Shown one piece after another: positions 53,648 to 63,321 of a DNA stretch of 64,000 nucleotides. Numbering within the stretch: position 1 is the first letter of the stretch; every line of letters begins with the position of its first letter. A program made the translations under genes and the position numbers. The stretch is from Porticoccaceae bacterium. Lineage in GTDB: Bacteria > Pseudomonadota > Gammaproteobacteria > Pseudomonadales > Porticoccaceae. Where the stretch lies: assembly GCA_029242085.1 (NCBI GenBank), contig JAQWUP010000036.1, forward strand, positions 16,973 through 80,972, given 5' to 3'. The notes under the pieces are model-generated. The model was not told where the DNA came from. It saw only the letters and a program-made list of their open reading frames with translations, and did not search any database.

Positions 53648-54676
53648 TTATAACTGACTATCCAAATCGATAAACACTTTCATCGATTCAGAGGCTCGTT
53701 GGTCAATAAATTCATAAGCGGATTGAAATTCCTCTAGGGTGAAGTGCTCCGACTCCAAGGGAGTGGTCTTTACGTCTCCCGCTACCAAGCTCTCCACCGC
53801 CTGCTGATAATCATTGTGGTGATACATCATTGTGCCAATTATATTTAATTCACTCTCGCAAACTACCGCCATATCGACTTGCGGCTTTTGGTCAAACACC
53901 GCCACAATCAACACAGTTCCGCCTTTATTAACAGAACTAATGGCAGCATCTAGGCTTAATTGTGCGCCCGCACAATCGAAAACAATATCAAGGCCCTCAG
54001 ATCCAAAAACACTGTCCGCAGCCTTCGATAGGTGGTCGACCTCTGGATTAAAAACATGCTCTAGGCCGCAGGCTCGGGCAACGCCAAGCCGAGTCTCTGA
54101 AACGTCACCAATTAGTACTTTGGCGCCTTTAGCTTGCGCCATTTGACCAACAAAATTTCCGATTGTGCCAGCGCCGATAACCGCGATATTGGCTCCTCGT
54201 AAGAGACCGGCCCTCGACGTTGAATGGCTCGCTACCGCAAGTGGCTCGATGAATGCGCCTTGTTCTAATGTAAAAGACTCTGGCAAAACAATGACTTTAT
54301 CGATTTCAGTAACGAAATAGTCTTGAGCGCATCCTGGTGCCTGAAAACCTCTAACTTTTAGATTATCACAAAGGTGCCAGTTGCCACGACGGCATGGCAC
54401 GCATTCGCCACACACCTCCTGAGGTAGTGCAGTCACCAGTTGGCCCACACAGATGTCGGTTACGTCGGCACCAATTTTAGAGACAATGCCACAATACTCA
54501 TGACCCTGAATCACTGGGTAAGAAGTAAATGGATGTGCGCCATGCCAAACATGCACGTCACTACCACAGATACCGATGCGCTTTACATTAATCTGAACCT
54601 GATTAGAATTTGGTTCAGGAACCTCAGCTTCAACAATTTTTACCACGCCGGGCGCGGTCATTACAGCCTGTCTCAA
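53648..54676 (-). CDS. Zinc-dependent alcohol dehydrogenase (sorbitol/threonine dehydrogenase-like)
   Basis: MDR-family zinc dehydrogenase of 342 residues. Catalytic zinc ligands: Cys37 (GICGSDVHVW) and the GHE pair (His60, Glu61). Structural zinc: Cys89, 92, 95 and 103 (CGECVPCRRGNWHLC). The NAD site is in VIGAGTIGNFVGQMAQAKGAKVLIGDVSE; Asp at the end of the second strand suggests NAD rather than NADP. The start is a TTG at 54676 with AGGAG about 6-7 bases upstream, giving MRQAVMTAPG. Substrate is probably a polyol or L-threonine-like alcohol. It is downstream of the fructokinase-like gene. Confidence 0.91.
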   Translation of the reverse strand: MRQAVMTAPGVVKIVEAEVPEPNSNQVQINVKRIGICGSDVHVWHGAHPFTSYPVIQGHEYCGIVSKIGADVTDICVGQLVTALPQEVCGECVPCRRGNWHLCDNLKVRGFQAPGCAQDYFVTEIDKVIVLPESFTLEQGAFIEPLAVASHSTSRAGLLRGANIAVIGAGTIGNFVGQMAQAKGAKVLIGDVSETRLGVARACGLEHVFNPEVDHLSKAADSVFGSEGLDIVFDCAGAQLSLDAAISSVNKGGTVLIVAVFDQKPQVDMAVVCESELNIIGTMMYHHNDYQQAVESLVAGDVKTTPLESEHFTLEEFQSAYEFIDQRASESMKVFIDLDSQL

Positions 54677-54767
54677 AGCTCACTCCTATAACCTGATGTA
54701 GCCAAAAACCTGAAAACGTAATCACAGTAACATTGACACTGTATTAATATTAAATTGTACAAAGCCA

Positions 54768-55655
54768 CTAACCCCCAATCCAGTCAGGTAGCTTTGGAGT
54801 AGCGCCTCTCTGTGAGCAGACAAAGGACGACACTTCAGTTGCAAAATTCGCGATCTCTGTAAGGGATTGGTTTTTTAGCAACCCTATGATGAGTGCGGCG
54901 GTAAAGGCATCACCTGCCCCAACAGTGTCTACAACAGTTGTTGGTACACTAGGTGCATTGACAATTTCACTATGATTTATTAAAACGGCGCCCGCTGTAC
55001 CTTGTGTTAGAGCGATACAGCTGATTTGATAATCCTCTTGGAGCCTTTTCAATACATCGATACTATCCCCCGAGATTGGGATAACTTTAGCGATAACACA
55101 CAATTCGTCTTCATTTAGCTTTAAGACATTAGCTAACTTGAGTGATTGAATCAGAGTGTCAGGTTCGTAAAATGGCGCTCTCAGATTCATATCAAACACC
55201 TTAAGGGCATTTGCTGAGGTCGCACCGACAAATTCTTGAATGGTTTTACGGCTAGTATTTCCACGTTGAGCTAGGCTACCAAAGCATATCGCATCAACGT
55301 CAGCGGCGAGGTCATGCCAGCATTCAGACCAAACAATATTATCCCACGCAGAATTGTTAGAAATATTGAACAATGGTTGACCCGAATCGTCTAGCTGTAC
55401 GGTGACAGTGCCGGTGGGGGCGTCGGTTATTTGCAACTCAGAGACATTGACATGTCGTTGTTTTAAAAAATTAATGGCATCGCGTCCACGCTGATCATCG
55501 CCTAATGCACTCACCAGCTTCACGGAGCCAGAAGGGCCTAATAAGCCAGCGGCTGTGCAGGCTATGTTGGCTGGCGCGCCACCAAAATGATCGCCATCTG
55601 GAAAAAGATCCCAGAGCACTTCGCCCAATCCAATGATCCTAAAATATGGTGTCAT
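54768..55655 (-). CDS. PfkB family fructokinase-like kinase
   Basis: Sugar kinase of 295 residues: LGEVLWDLFPDGDHFGGAPANIACTAAGLLG (N-terminal fructokinase signature with FGGAPAN) and TTVVDTVGAGDAFTAALIIGLL (C-terminal signature with the catalytic Asp in GAGD). It phosphorylates fructose or a similar ketose. It precedes the zinc alcohol dehydrogenase (91-base gap) and aldo/keto reductase genes on the same strand. Together they could turn a polyol into a ketose and then a ketose phosphate (inference). No matching transporter is next to it. Confidence 0.9.
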   Translation of the reverse strand: MTPYFRIIGLGEVLWDLFPDGDHFGGAPANIACTAAGLLGPSGSVKLVSALGDDQRGRDAINFLKQRHVNVSELQITDAPTGTVTVQLDDSGQPLFNISNNSAWDNIVWSECWHDLAADVDAICFGSLAQRGNTSRKTIQEFVGATSANALKVFDMNLRAPFYEPDTLIQSLKLANVLKLNEDELCVIAKVIPISGDSIDVLKRLQEDYQISCIALTQGTAGAVLINHSEIVNAPSVPTTVVDTVGAGDAFTAALIIGLLKNQSLTEIANFATEVSSFVCSQRGATPKLPDWIGG

Positions 55656-56013
55656 TCGGCTCTACTTTTAAAATAAGCTTCGATAGGACTTTACTACAAG
55701 TGACTTGGCAACTCAGTCAAACTTTCAGTCACTGTACTAGAATTCGGTAACGATGCTCAATACCATCTCACTTAGACACAACAGAGAGTTAACAAAACCT
55801 CCCTCCGTCTCGGATAAACTTCAATCACGAAACTCTGCTGATATTATTGGTGACCGTCAATCAAGCTGCCAATACTAAACTAAATACTCCCCCAAATTTT
55901 ATCGAAAACGTTGGCGGCGACGAAATAGTTTCAAAAAAAATCTTGACCCTGCACTTACTCGGCAGTTTCTGCGTAAACAAGTAGCTCTATAAATAACCCA
56001 ATGTTTCCTTCAA
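55656..56013. other. Intergenic region with no recognised feature
   Basis: These 358 bases lie between the fructokinase-like gene and the RND permease. I see no ORF of note, terminator hairpin or repeat. It must hold the promoter of the kinase-dehydrogenase operon. Confidence 0.5.
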
Positions 56014-59000
56014 TTATGGTCTCATAGCTGTGATACGAGCTTTTGCGTTGACCGAACTTTGCTTGATGTCCTCACCAATGCAATACAGTGCGGGCACCAC
56101 TAGCAAGGTGATAAAGAACGCGAACAACACGCCAAACGCCAGCGCTAGTCCAGCTGGTTTTAAAAATTGCGCATCGATAGAGCTCTCGGCCATGAGTGGC
56201 ATCAGCCCTACAAAGGTGGTAACCGAAGTCAGCAAAATCGGTCGGAAGCGCTGCACTGCTGATTCGACTACCGAGTCCAGCGCCGAGTATCCTTGTGTTC
56301 GCATCGTTCCTATGCGGTCTACCAAGACGAGGTTGTCGTTGACAACCACGCCAGCGGCTGCGCCGATGCCAAAATAGGAGTACATCGATACCGACATATC
56401 AAATAAAAGGTGTCCGAAAATAGCGCCGGCAAAAGAAAAGGGGATGGCGGTCATCACCAGCAGGGGTAAAAAATAGGACCCAAAGGCGATTGCGATCAGA
56501 GCGTACATAGAAAACAGAGCGATCGCATACAGCGTCCTAATTTCATCAAAAAATTCCTCTTCTTTTTCCAAGCGTCCGCTTTTATTGACCAACAGTCCAT
56601 GGTGGCGGGCCGCTAAGTCGTCAAGGAAATTGTCATTGATGTCGTCGTCGATATCGCTCGCACGCTCGTCATCGACCCGAGCAGAGATACGTACCATACG
56701 CATTCCATCACGTCGCTTGATGCTCTGCACGCCGCTGGCGAGGCTTATATCGACCACCGACATCAGCGGCAATTCACGGCCGTTATTGGTTCGAACTCTA
56801 AAACTGCTGAGGCTTTTCAGGTTACTGCGCAGTTCTTTCGGGTACCTGACCATTACTTTGGTATCACCATACTCTCGCGGTAGCCTCTGAACTTCTTCAC
56901 CGTAGTACGCCTGGCGAACTTGGTAGGATATCTCAGCTAGAGTGACGCCAAGTTTTTCAGCCCCTGGCAGGAGCGCTAGATGCAATTCATCCACCTCACC
57001 GCGAAGGTTGTCGCGCGTAAAAAAGGTGCCCTCATAACTATTTAGGCGAGCTTGCAGCTCTTTACTGGCGGCGCGCAACACCGCCATATCTGGATGGCGC
57101 ATTAAATAACTGAGTTGAGGGTCGTCATCGCTCAAGTTATATCGAAATTGGATGCGATCCGCCTCGGGCAACTCGCCGACTAACTCACGAAGACGTTCTG
57201 CTACCTCTGAGGTAGATAGGTCTCGTGTCTCTGGCGGTACCAACTTGACCCCAGCAAATACATTGCCACGCTGTACCACGCTAAACCACCCCTCGATCAA
57301 TTTACCGGAAAGGCTGTTTTCCGAGGTCATTGATTCCAGATCGTTGCTCAATTGCAGTTCTGCGGCTTCGAGTTTCTGAATCACGTCCAGCGATCGCGCA
57401 AAGGGTGTTCCGGTGGGCAGGTCGATATCAATCCAGATTTGCTCACCCTCTACCTCGGGGGTAAAGCTTGATGCGACCCAGCCATTATTGAATATGCCTA
57501 GGCTGATTAGCAATAAGGCCACAAAGCTCGCCACTGTGGCGTAGCGATTTTCTAGAATGTCTCCGACCCAGTGACGATAGCGGGTGTCCGCGAAACTGGA
57601 GATTGATAGGGCTATGTTGTTTTGTAATGTCGCAAGGCGCCCGAGCTGTGTTGGGTGTCGGGGGCGCAGTTTTCTCAGGTGCGTTGGAAGAATGAAAAAT
57701 GCCTCGATCAGTGAAATGCACAATGCCACGGTGATCACGATAGAAAGTTGCTGGGTTAACTGTGCAGTAGCTCCAGATAAAAAGAACCAAGGGGCAAATA
57801 CGATCATTGTGGTGAGAACCGCAAAAATAACCGGCTTTGCAACCAGTGCAGCGCCCTCAATAGCGCCTTCTGTGCCACCACCCAATCGCTGAGTCTGTTC
57901 GTGAATACTCTCGCCAACTACGATCGCATCATCAACAACAATACCCAATACCAACAAAAAGCCGAAGGTCGATATGATGTTGAGCGATACGCTAGTCGGC
58001 GGCAGTAACGCAAAGGTACCCACAAATGCGATGCCGATACCTACCGTCACCCAGAGCGCTACCGCTGGCCTAAGGGTTAAAATAAGCAACAAAAAGACCA
58101 AACCCAGGCCGAGGTAAGCAGACTTTCCGATGGTCGCCATTCGAGCCTTGTAGATGTCCGCATCGTCCTGCCACAGGGTCAAACTTAAGCCTGTCGGTAG
58201 GGTAGTCTCGCGCTCTTCCATCCACGCACGCACTGTGTCTGATATTTTGACCACTTGCATATTGTCGGTGCTCTTAACTTGAATTATGCCAGCCCGCTCG
58301 CCAGCTATTCTGGCGATAACATCGTTATCCTCGAAACCATCGATCACGCGTGCCACATCGCCCACGCGAATTCTACTGCCGTCGGGGTTTTGGATGATGA
58401 CAATCTGTTGGAAATCAACTTCTGTATCCGCCAAGTTCCGCGCTCTGAGTCGCACATCGCCGGTTTCTGTTCGCACTCGGCCGGACGAGAGATTAATAGA
58501 ATTGTTGCGAATCGCGCTCGCTACCTGCGAAAAACTGACGGCGTAGCGCTGCATGGAGCTTTCTGATAACTCAATCGTAACCTGCTCGCGATTCTCAAAC
58601 ATTACATTAACGATGGATACGTAGGGCAACGCGGCGATTTCGTTGCGCAGGTCATGAGTCAACCTAGACAGAGCCCGCTCGGACATATCTCCATGCACCG
58701 CAATCGACATAATGTCCGGGCGAAAGATACGGTGCTGGACGGAGGGGGGCTCGATATCTCTGGGCAAAGAATTGACGCCGTCAACCGCGTTTTTGACTTC
58801 ATTGATAAAGGTTTCGATATCGACACCGAGTTTACTTTCTACGTCTATATCCGCTAACCCTTCTGATGCCGTCGCCCAGACTCGCTTGATCGAGCCGATA
58901 TTTTTCAATGCCTCCTCAATTCGAAATACAACCTGTTCTTCAATCTCTTGAGGTGCGGCGCCGGGCCAGACGACGGAAATATTAGCTATATCGGGTTCAA

Positions 59001-59121
59001 AGTGTGGGAATGCTTCACGCTCGACCGCTAAAAACCCCAATCCGCCCGACAGCAAGATCCCTACCATCAGTAAATTACCAGCGACGGGATTGCACGCCCA
59101 CCAACCAATTATTGAGCGCAT
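56014..59121 (-). CDS. RND efflux transporter permease
   Basis: Proton-driven efflux pump of the AcrB superfamily, 1035 residues, inner membrane with two large periplasmic loops. The TM4 motif LVLGIVVDDAIVVGESIHEQ carries the two proton-relay aspartates. The N-terminus IIGWWACNPVAGNLLMVGILLSGG and C-terminal domain ALAFGVLFAFFITLLVVPALYCIGEDI are typical of the HAE1-like branch with an unknown substrate. The adaptor gene ends 3 bases upstream, so they are co-transcribed. No outer-membrane factor gene is present; a TolC-type channel elsewhere is needed. Confidence 0.94.
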   Translation of the reverse strand: MRSIIGWWACNPVAGNLLMVGILLSGGLGFLAVEREAFPHFEPDIANISVVWPGAAPQEIEEQVVFRIEEALKNIGSIKRVWATASEGLADIDVESKLGVDIETFINEVKNAVDGVNSLPRDIEPPSVQHRIFRPDIMSIAVHGDMSERALSRLTHDLRNEIAALPYVSIVNVMFENREQVTIELSESSMQRYAVSFSQVASAIRNNSINLSSGRVRTETGDVRLRARNLADTEVDFQQIVIIQNPDGSRIRVGDVARVIDGFEDNDVIARIAGERAGIIQVKSTDNMQVVKISDTVRAWMEERETTLPTGLSLTLWQDDADIYKARMATIGKSAYLGLGLVFLLLILTLRPAVALWVTVGIGIAFVGTFALLPPTSVSLNIISTFGFLLVLGIVVDDAIVVGESIHEQTQRLGGGTEGAIEGAALVAKPVIFAVLTTMIVFAPWFFLSGATAQLTQQLSIVITVALCISLIEAFFILPTHLRKLRPRHPTQLGRLATLQNNIALSISSFADTRYRHWVGDILENRYATVASFVALLLISLGIFNNGWVASSFTPEVEGEQIWIDIDLPTGTPFARSLDVIQKLEAAELQLSNDLESMTSENSLSGKLIEGWFSVVQRGNVFAGVKLVPPETRDLSTSEVAERLRELVGELPEADRIQFRYNLSDDDPQLSYLMRHPDMAVLRAASKELQARLNSYEGTFFTRDNLRGEVDELHLALLPGAEKLGVTLAEISYQVRQAYYGEEVQRLPREYGDTKVMVRYPKELRSNLKSLSSFRVRTNNGRELPLMSVVDISLASGVQSIKRRDGMRMVRISARVDDERASDIDDDINDNFLDDLAARHHGLLVNKSGRLEKEEEFFDEIRTLYAIALFSMYALIAIAFGSYFLPLLVMTAIPFSFAGAIFGHLLFDMSVSMYSYFGIGAAAGVVVNDNLVLVDRIGTMRTQGYSALDSVVESAVQRFRPILLTSVTTFVGLMPLMAESSIDAQFLKPAGLALAFGVLFAFFITLLVVPALYCIGEDIKQSSVNAKARITAMRP

Positions 59122-59124
59122 ACC

Positions 59125-60333
59125 CTAAGCCCCTGAGGTGTTAGATGCATCTTCACGCCGCATGGATGACTTATCTTGCTCGATTATTTCTAGCGGCATG
59201 CCTTCGGTCGCATTACGGATCGACGAGCGTATGACGAGCTCTCCGACCTCTAGTCCTGCGCTTATAACAACTTCGGAATCGCTAATATAGGCGATTTCAA
59301 CGGGTCTTATTTCCAATGTATTATCATTACTTAGAACGTACACCAAGCTACCTGCTCGCAGTGCAGAGCGTGAGATAACTAGGACATTTTCAAGCGTGGG
59401 GCCAGCGATTTTTGCACTAACAAATAATCCCACAGCCAGCGGCATACCTATTTTTGATGCGCCCTGGCCATAAGGGTCTAGGACCTGAGCAGTACCAAAC
59501 AGCATGCGGGTCGAAGGGTCTACGGTAGCGTCTAGTCGCTGTAGGCTGCCGAGCCACCGATGTTGACGATTGGCTAATATGGAGGTGATGCTGACTAACG
59601 GCGCATTATCAGCATCGGCGATAAAACCAACAGGCAGATCCAGCGTGGCGATCTGTGCATCGTTTAGTGGCAGGCGTATCTCTACTATGTCGTCGGCAAA
59701 GGCTTGACCGATCAGAGTCCCCGGCGTCACGTATTGTCCGAGTGCAACTGCGGTGTCGACGATACGGCCATTGAATGGCAGGCTGACTTGCGTCCGTGCA
59801 AGGTTTAGGCGCGCTTGTGTGAGTTCCGCGTTGGCTGCTCTTAAGTTTGCTTGGGCTTGAGCGACCTGTGGCTTTCTCAGTGCCAAGTCAGGGGCCTTGG
59901 TTTCGTTGCGCAATTGGTACCGTGCGACATCAGCGTCGGCATTGGCCTGCAGAACCAAAACCTCAGCGCTTGCTTGCCGTGCCTCGGCTGCTCTGACCGC
60001 GGCGTAGTAGTCAGACTGCTCAATCGATATCAATGGCATGCCCGGTTTAACTTTGCCTCCCTCGATAAATTCGCTGGATACTGAGGTCACTATGCCGGTC
60101 ACCTGCGCAATGATATCTACCTGCGTTTTGGCCCTCACTTCCCCTTGTGTGGACACCGATGAATGGACTTTGGCATACTTTACCCTCTCTATAAAAACGC
60201 TGATGGGTCTGCGTGTTTCATCAGACTTTTGCGGCAGGGGCTTTAGTTCGGTAAGAAGTTGATAGGCTCCCAATCCTGCTACGATAATCATAATTGGGAG
60301 TGAGATTTTTTTGTTTATTCGATCCACAAACAT
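59125..60333 (-). CDS. RND efflux periplasmic adaptor (membrane fusion protein)
   Basis: HlyD/AcrA-type adaptor of 402 residues. An N-terminal membrane segment (about 11-28, ISLPIMIIVAGLGAYQLL) precedes the lipoyl half-motif AQVTGIVTSVSSEFIEGGKVKPGMPLISIE. A coiled hairpin (about 110-180: AAEARQASAEVLVLQANADADVARYQLRNETK) follows, then the second half-motif LPFNGRIVDTAVALGQYVTPGTLI. It bridges the permease and an outer-membrane channel. First gene of the operon. Confidence 0.93.
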   Translation of the reverse strand: MFVDRINKKISLPIMIIVAGLGAYQLLTELKPLPQKSDETRRPISVFIERVKYAKVHSSVSTQGEVRAKTQVDIIAQVTGIVTSVSSEFIEGGKVKPGMPLISIEQSDYYAAVRAAEARQASAEVLVLQANADADVARYQLRNETKAPDLALRKPQVAQAQANLRAANAELTQARLNLARTQVSLPFNGRIVDTAVALGQYVTPGTLIGQAFADDIVEIRLPLNDAQIATLDLPVGFIADADNAPLVSITSILANRQHRWLGSLQRLDATVDPSTRMLFGTAQVLDPYGQGASKIGMPLAVGLFVSAKIAGPTLENVLVISRSALRAGSLVYVLSNDNTLEIRPVEIAYISDSEVVISAGLEVGELVIRSSIRNATEGMPLEIIEQDKSSMRREDASNTSGA

Positions 60334-60603
60334 TGTCCAGGCCAGAAAAGCGAAATTATTTTAAGTAGCAGTAAGACGGCACTGTGACATTAGTCTTTAT
60401 TACCAGTGCCCCTCGCTTCATCGGTATATTTTAAAATTCTAAGCGTGAGTATATAGACTTATAGCTTTTTTTTGCATATGAAACTTCCGGCTGCAATGCG
60501 TTATTTGTCTGTTCATCGAGAAATTCTACCCCATTTTTTCCCAAATTTTGCTGTTACCGTACAGTGGGTTCTATCGACACTTACTAAGCCGAGATGTTTG
60601 GCG

Positions 60604-61472
60604 TCGTCGATTCCTCAGTGGTTGCAGCGCTATTGCATAAGGCGATTGGTGACCAATTAACCTGCGTATTTGTTGACAATGGTTTGCTGTGCAAAAACGA
60701 AGGCGATATGTTGATGGAAATGTTCGCCAAAAATATGGGTGTAAAAGTCATTCGCGCCAATGCTCAAGACAAGTTCTTAAATGGCCTGGTCGGTGTTAGC
60801 GACCCAGAGGCCAAGCGCAAAGTGATCGGCAATACCTTTATTGAAATCTTCGATGAAGAGTCAAACAAAATTAAGAATGTAAACTTCTTGGCCCAGGGCA
60901 CCATCTATCCGGATGTTATCGAATCTGCGGCCTCTAAAACCGGCAAAGCCCATGTCATTAAGTCTCACCACAATGTGGGCGGCTTACCCGATGATATGGC
61001 GCTGGAGTTGGTTGAGCCACTGCGCGAACTATTTAAAGATGAAGTGCGCAAGATCGGAGTTGAACTGGGCCTGCCCTACGATATGGTTTACCGTCACCCG
61101 TTCCCGGGTCCGGGCCTTGGTGTGCGTATTCTCGGTGAAGTTAAAAAAGAGTATGCCGATATTCTGCGCGAAGCCGATGCTATCTTTATCGAAGAGCTGC
61201 ACAACTCCGGCTGGTACCACAAAACCAGTCAGGCCTTTGCCGTATTCCTGCCCATTAAGTCTGTGGGTGTAGTGGGCGATGCCCGTCGCTATGAATGGGT
61301 GATTGCTCTGCGTGCAGTGGAGACCATCGACTTTATGACGGCTCGCTGGGCGCATCTGCCCTATGAGCTTTTAGAGAAAGTGTCCAATCGTATTATTAAT
61401 GAGATTACTGAAGTTTCTCGCGTTACCTATGATGTTTCCAGCAAGCCGCCGGCGACTATCGAGTGGGAGTAG
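60604..61472 (+). pseudogene. guaA: 5'-truncated guaA (GMP synthase C-terminal half)
   Basis: The sequence encodes only the ATP-pyrophosphatase and dimerisation domains of GMP synthase. It begins at the P-loop, where SGGVDSS is broken to FGVVDSS, and then runs without interruption through [47 protein letters not shown] and the natural end PPATIEWE. The N-terminal glutamine amidotransferase domain (about 230 residues) is absent, and upstream DNA shows no trace of it. The ORF track opens at ATG 60594, which has no good ribosome binding site. Since the frame is intact, the truncation looks recent. GMP synthase is essential for de novo guanine synthesis, so a full copy is expected elsewhere. Confidence 0.9.
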
Positions 61473-61532
61473 TCGGGTAGGTGTAACCCATTGATTTATA
61501 TAGAGTTGGGAGTTACAAACTTGTTACAAACC

Positions 61533-61554
61533 ACCCCTAAAACAGGGGTTTTTT
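61533..61554 (+). terminator. Rho-independent terminator of the guaA fragment
   Basis: ACCCCT-AAAAC-AGGGGT hairpin followed by TTTTTT. It is 60 bases after the guaA stop, so the 3' end of the gene was kept complete. Confidence 0.8.
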
Positions 61555-61616
61555 ATCAGCAAAGTTACAGCTGTTTGCGATTACTGCATTTCATAAGTAG
61601 CAGTTGCAGATTTTCG

Positions 61617-63266
61617 CTAGCACCAGTGAAACAAAATTTGTTTAGTTTCAGCGGATTTCTGCGCCAGCTCGCGGGCTTTCTCTCCAAACAGTTCTTCTAC
61701 CATGTCCCGGCGAATCTTCATGGTTGGGGTAAGCACATTATTATCTATAGACCAAGGCTCTGCAGATATCATCACAGCCCCAATCCTCGCATGCTTTTCC
61801 ACTTCAATATCGACAGCCTTAACTCGTTCCAGAAGAGCAGCTTCCACCACGTCTCTGGATTGTTCAAGTGCTATGGCACTGAGCACACAGGTCATTGTTG
61901 TTTTAGAGTAGCCCCTGCCCAGAAGGCATAATTGTTCAGTATAGGGGTTCTCGGCGAAGATGTTTTCTATTGGAGTTGGTGCTACAAATTTACCCTGAAT
62001 GGTTTTAAAGTAATCTTTGACTCGCCCGGTAATATAGTAAAATCCATCTTCATCTATTCGTACTTTATCCCCAGTATGAACCCATCCATCGACAAAGGTC
62101 TCAGCGGTTTTATCTGGCATATTGTAGTAGCCCGGAGAGCAGCCTAGGGCTTTTACCAGAAGCTCATCGTCCTCAGTCACACGGACTTCAATACCGCTGG
62201 TTGGTTTGCCGATTGAACCAATGCGCCGCTCCTCTTTGCGAGACACAATGGGCCCCATGCATTCCGTTTGCCCAAAGCCTTCCATCAGGCAGATGCCAAA
62301 GCGGTCATACCAGTGAATCAGAGCTGGAGGTGTGGGTGCGGCGGCCGTCAGCAGATACTCAGCCTGATCCAGGCCAAGCTTCTCGCGAATCATTTTTCCT
62401 ACGGCCTCGGCATCTGCTTCAAGGGCTGCATCCACCGCATCCTGCGACCCAAACTGAGCAATAATACCCTGTTGCAGTTGCTCCCAGACTCGCGGTGGAC
62501 CAAACATAAAGCCTGGGCGGCAGAGGGGCAGATCGCGTAGCAGGGTGCCAAGGTTTTCATTGAAGTGGACTTCACCGCAGTTGACCAGAGAGCTGCCCTC
62601 TACTACCTGTCTTTCAGCGATGTGTGCCAGTGGAAGATAGGAAAAGAATCTTGCACCTACTTTCATGGAGAACGTGCTGCTAAAGCGCGCGATTGGAATC
62701 AGATTAGAACTGTGGGTCTGCATGACCCCTTTGGGTGCTCCAGTGGTTCCCGAAGTAAACACCAGAGATACCAGATCATCGGCCTGACACTGATAAGCGG
62801 GCATACTGCCCCTAAAGGGGCCCGCTAGATCTTCCCAGCGCAAATGCTCCTCAGCAAGTTCGACGCCGGGCAGAGCAATCAGAAGAATACCTTCAGGCAG
62901 TACACGCCGCACCTGATCCCAATTCTCTGTCTCGCCAACAAACAGCACCTTCATCTCGGTAAAGTTCATTACATAGTCAGCAGTTTCGCTTGACGCGGTA
63001 GTGAACATGGGCACTACCACATGGCCGGCGGCGCAGGCGCCTAGGTCGGCAAAATACCAGTGGGCACGGTTGCGTGATAGCAGTCCGATACGATGTCCAG
63101 TGGTCTCAAAGCGAGATTCGAGCCAGCAGGCAATAGCATTGATTTCAGTGTGAGCCTGATGCCAACTCCAGTCAGTATCTGCATCTCCGTTTCGCTCGCG
63201 CAGCCATACTTGATTGGGATACTGACTATTCCATTGGTTAAGGTAATCTGTGTAGGTGGAAAGCAT
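61617..63266 (-). CDS. Long-chain acyl-CoA synthetase (AMP-forming)
   Basis: ANL-family fatty acid:CoA ligase of 549 residues. LVSLVFTSGTTGAPKGVMQTHSN (about 167-190), SYLPLAHIAERQVVEGSSLVNCGEVHF (the linker typical of FAA1/FadD15-type long-chain enzymes), MEGFGQTECMGPIVSRK, VHTGDKVRIDEDGFYYITGRVKDYFKTIQGKFV and C-terminal LTPTMKIRRDMVEELF are visible. The C-terminal KIRR end with the FKTIQGKFVAP form marks the long-chain branch. It activates fatty acids for beta-oxidation or lipid synthesis. It differs clearly from the two synthetases at 8563 and 32091. Confidence 0.93.
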   Translation of the reverse strand: MLSTYTDYLNQWNSQYPNQVWLRERNGDADTDWSWHQAHTEINAIACWLESRFETTGHRIGLLSRNRAHWYFADLGACAAGHVVVPMFTTASSETADYVMNFTEMKVLFVGETENWDQVRRVLPEGILLIALPGVELAEEHLRWEDLAGPFRGSMPAYQCQADDLVSLVFTSGTTGAPKGVMQTHSSNLIPIARFSSTFSMKVGARFFSYLPLAHIAERQVVEGSSLVNCGEVHFNENLGTLLRDLPLCRPGFMFGPPRVWEQLQQGIIAQFGSQDAVDAALEADAEAVGKMIREKLGLDQAEYLLTAAAPTPPALIHWYDRFGICLMEGFGQTECMGPIVSRKEERRIGSIGKPTSGIEVRVTEDDELLVKALGCSPGYYNMPDKTAETFVDGWVHTGDKVRIDEDGFYYITGRVKDYFKTIQGKFVAPTPIENIFAENPYTEQLCLLGRGYSKTTMTCVLSAIALEQSRDVVEAALLERVKAVDIEVEKHARIGAVMISAEPWSIDNNVLTPTMKIRRDMVEELFGEKARELAQKSAETKQILFHWC

Positions 63267-63321
63267 AATAGTTACTCAGTTATATTAATGTTTTTTAAAC
63301 CCTGCCTGGATTTATTAGCAC

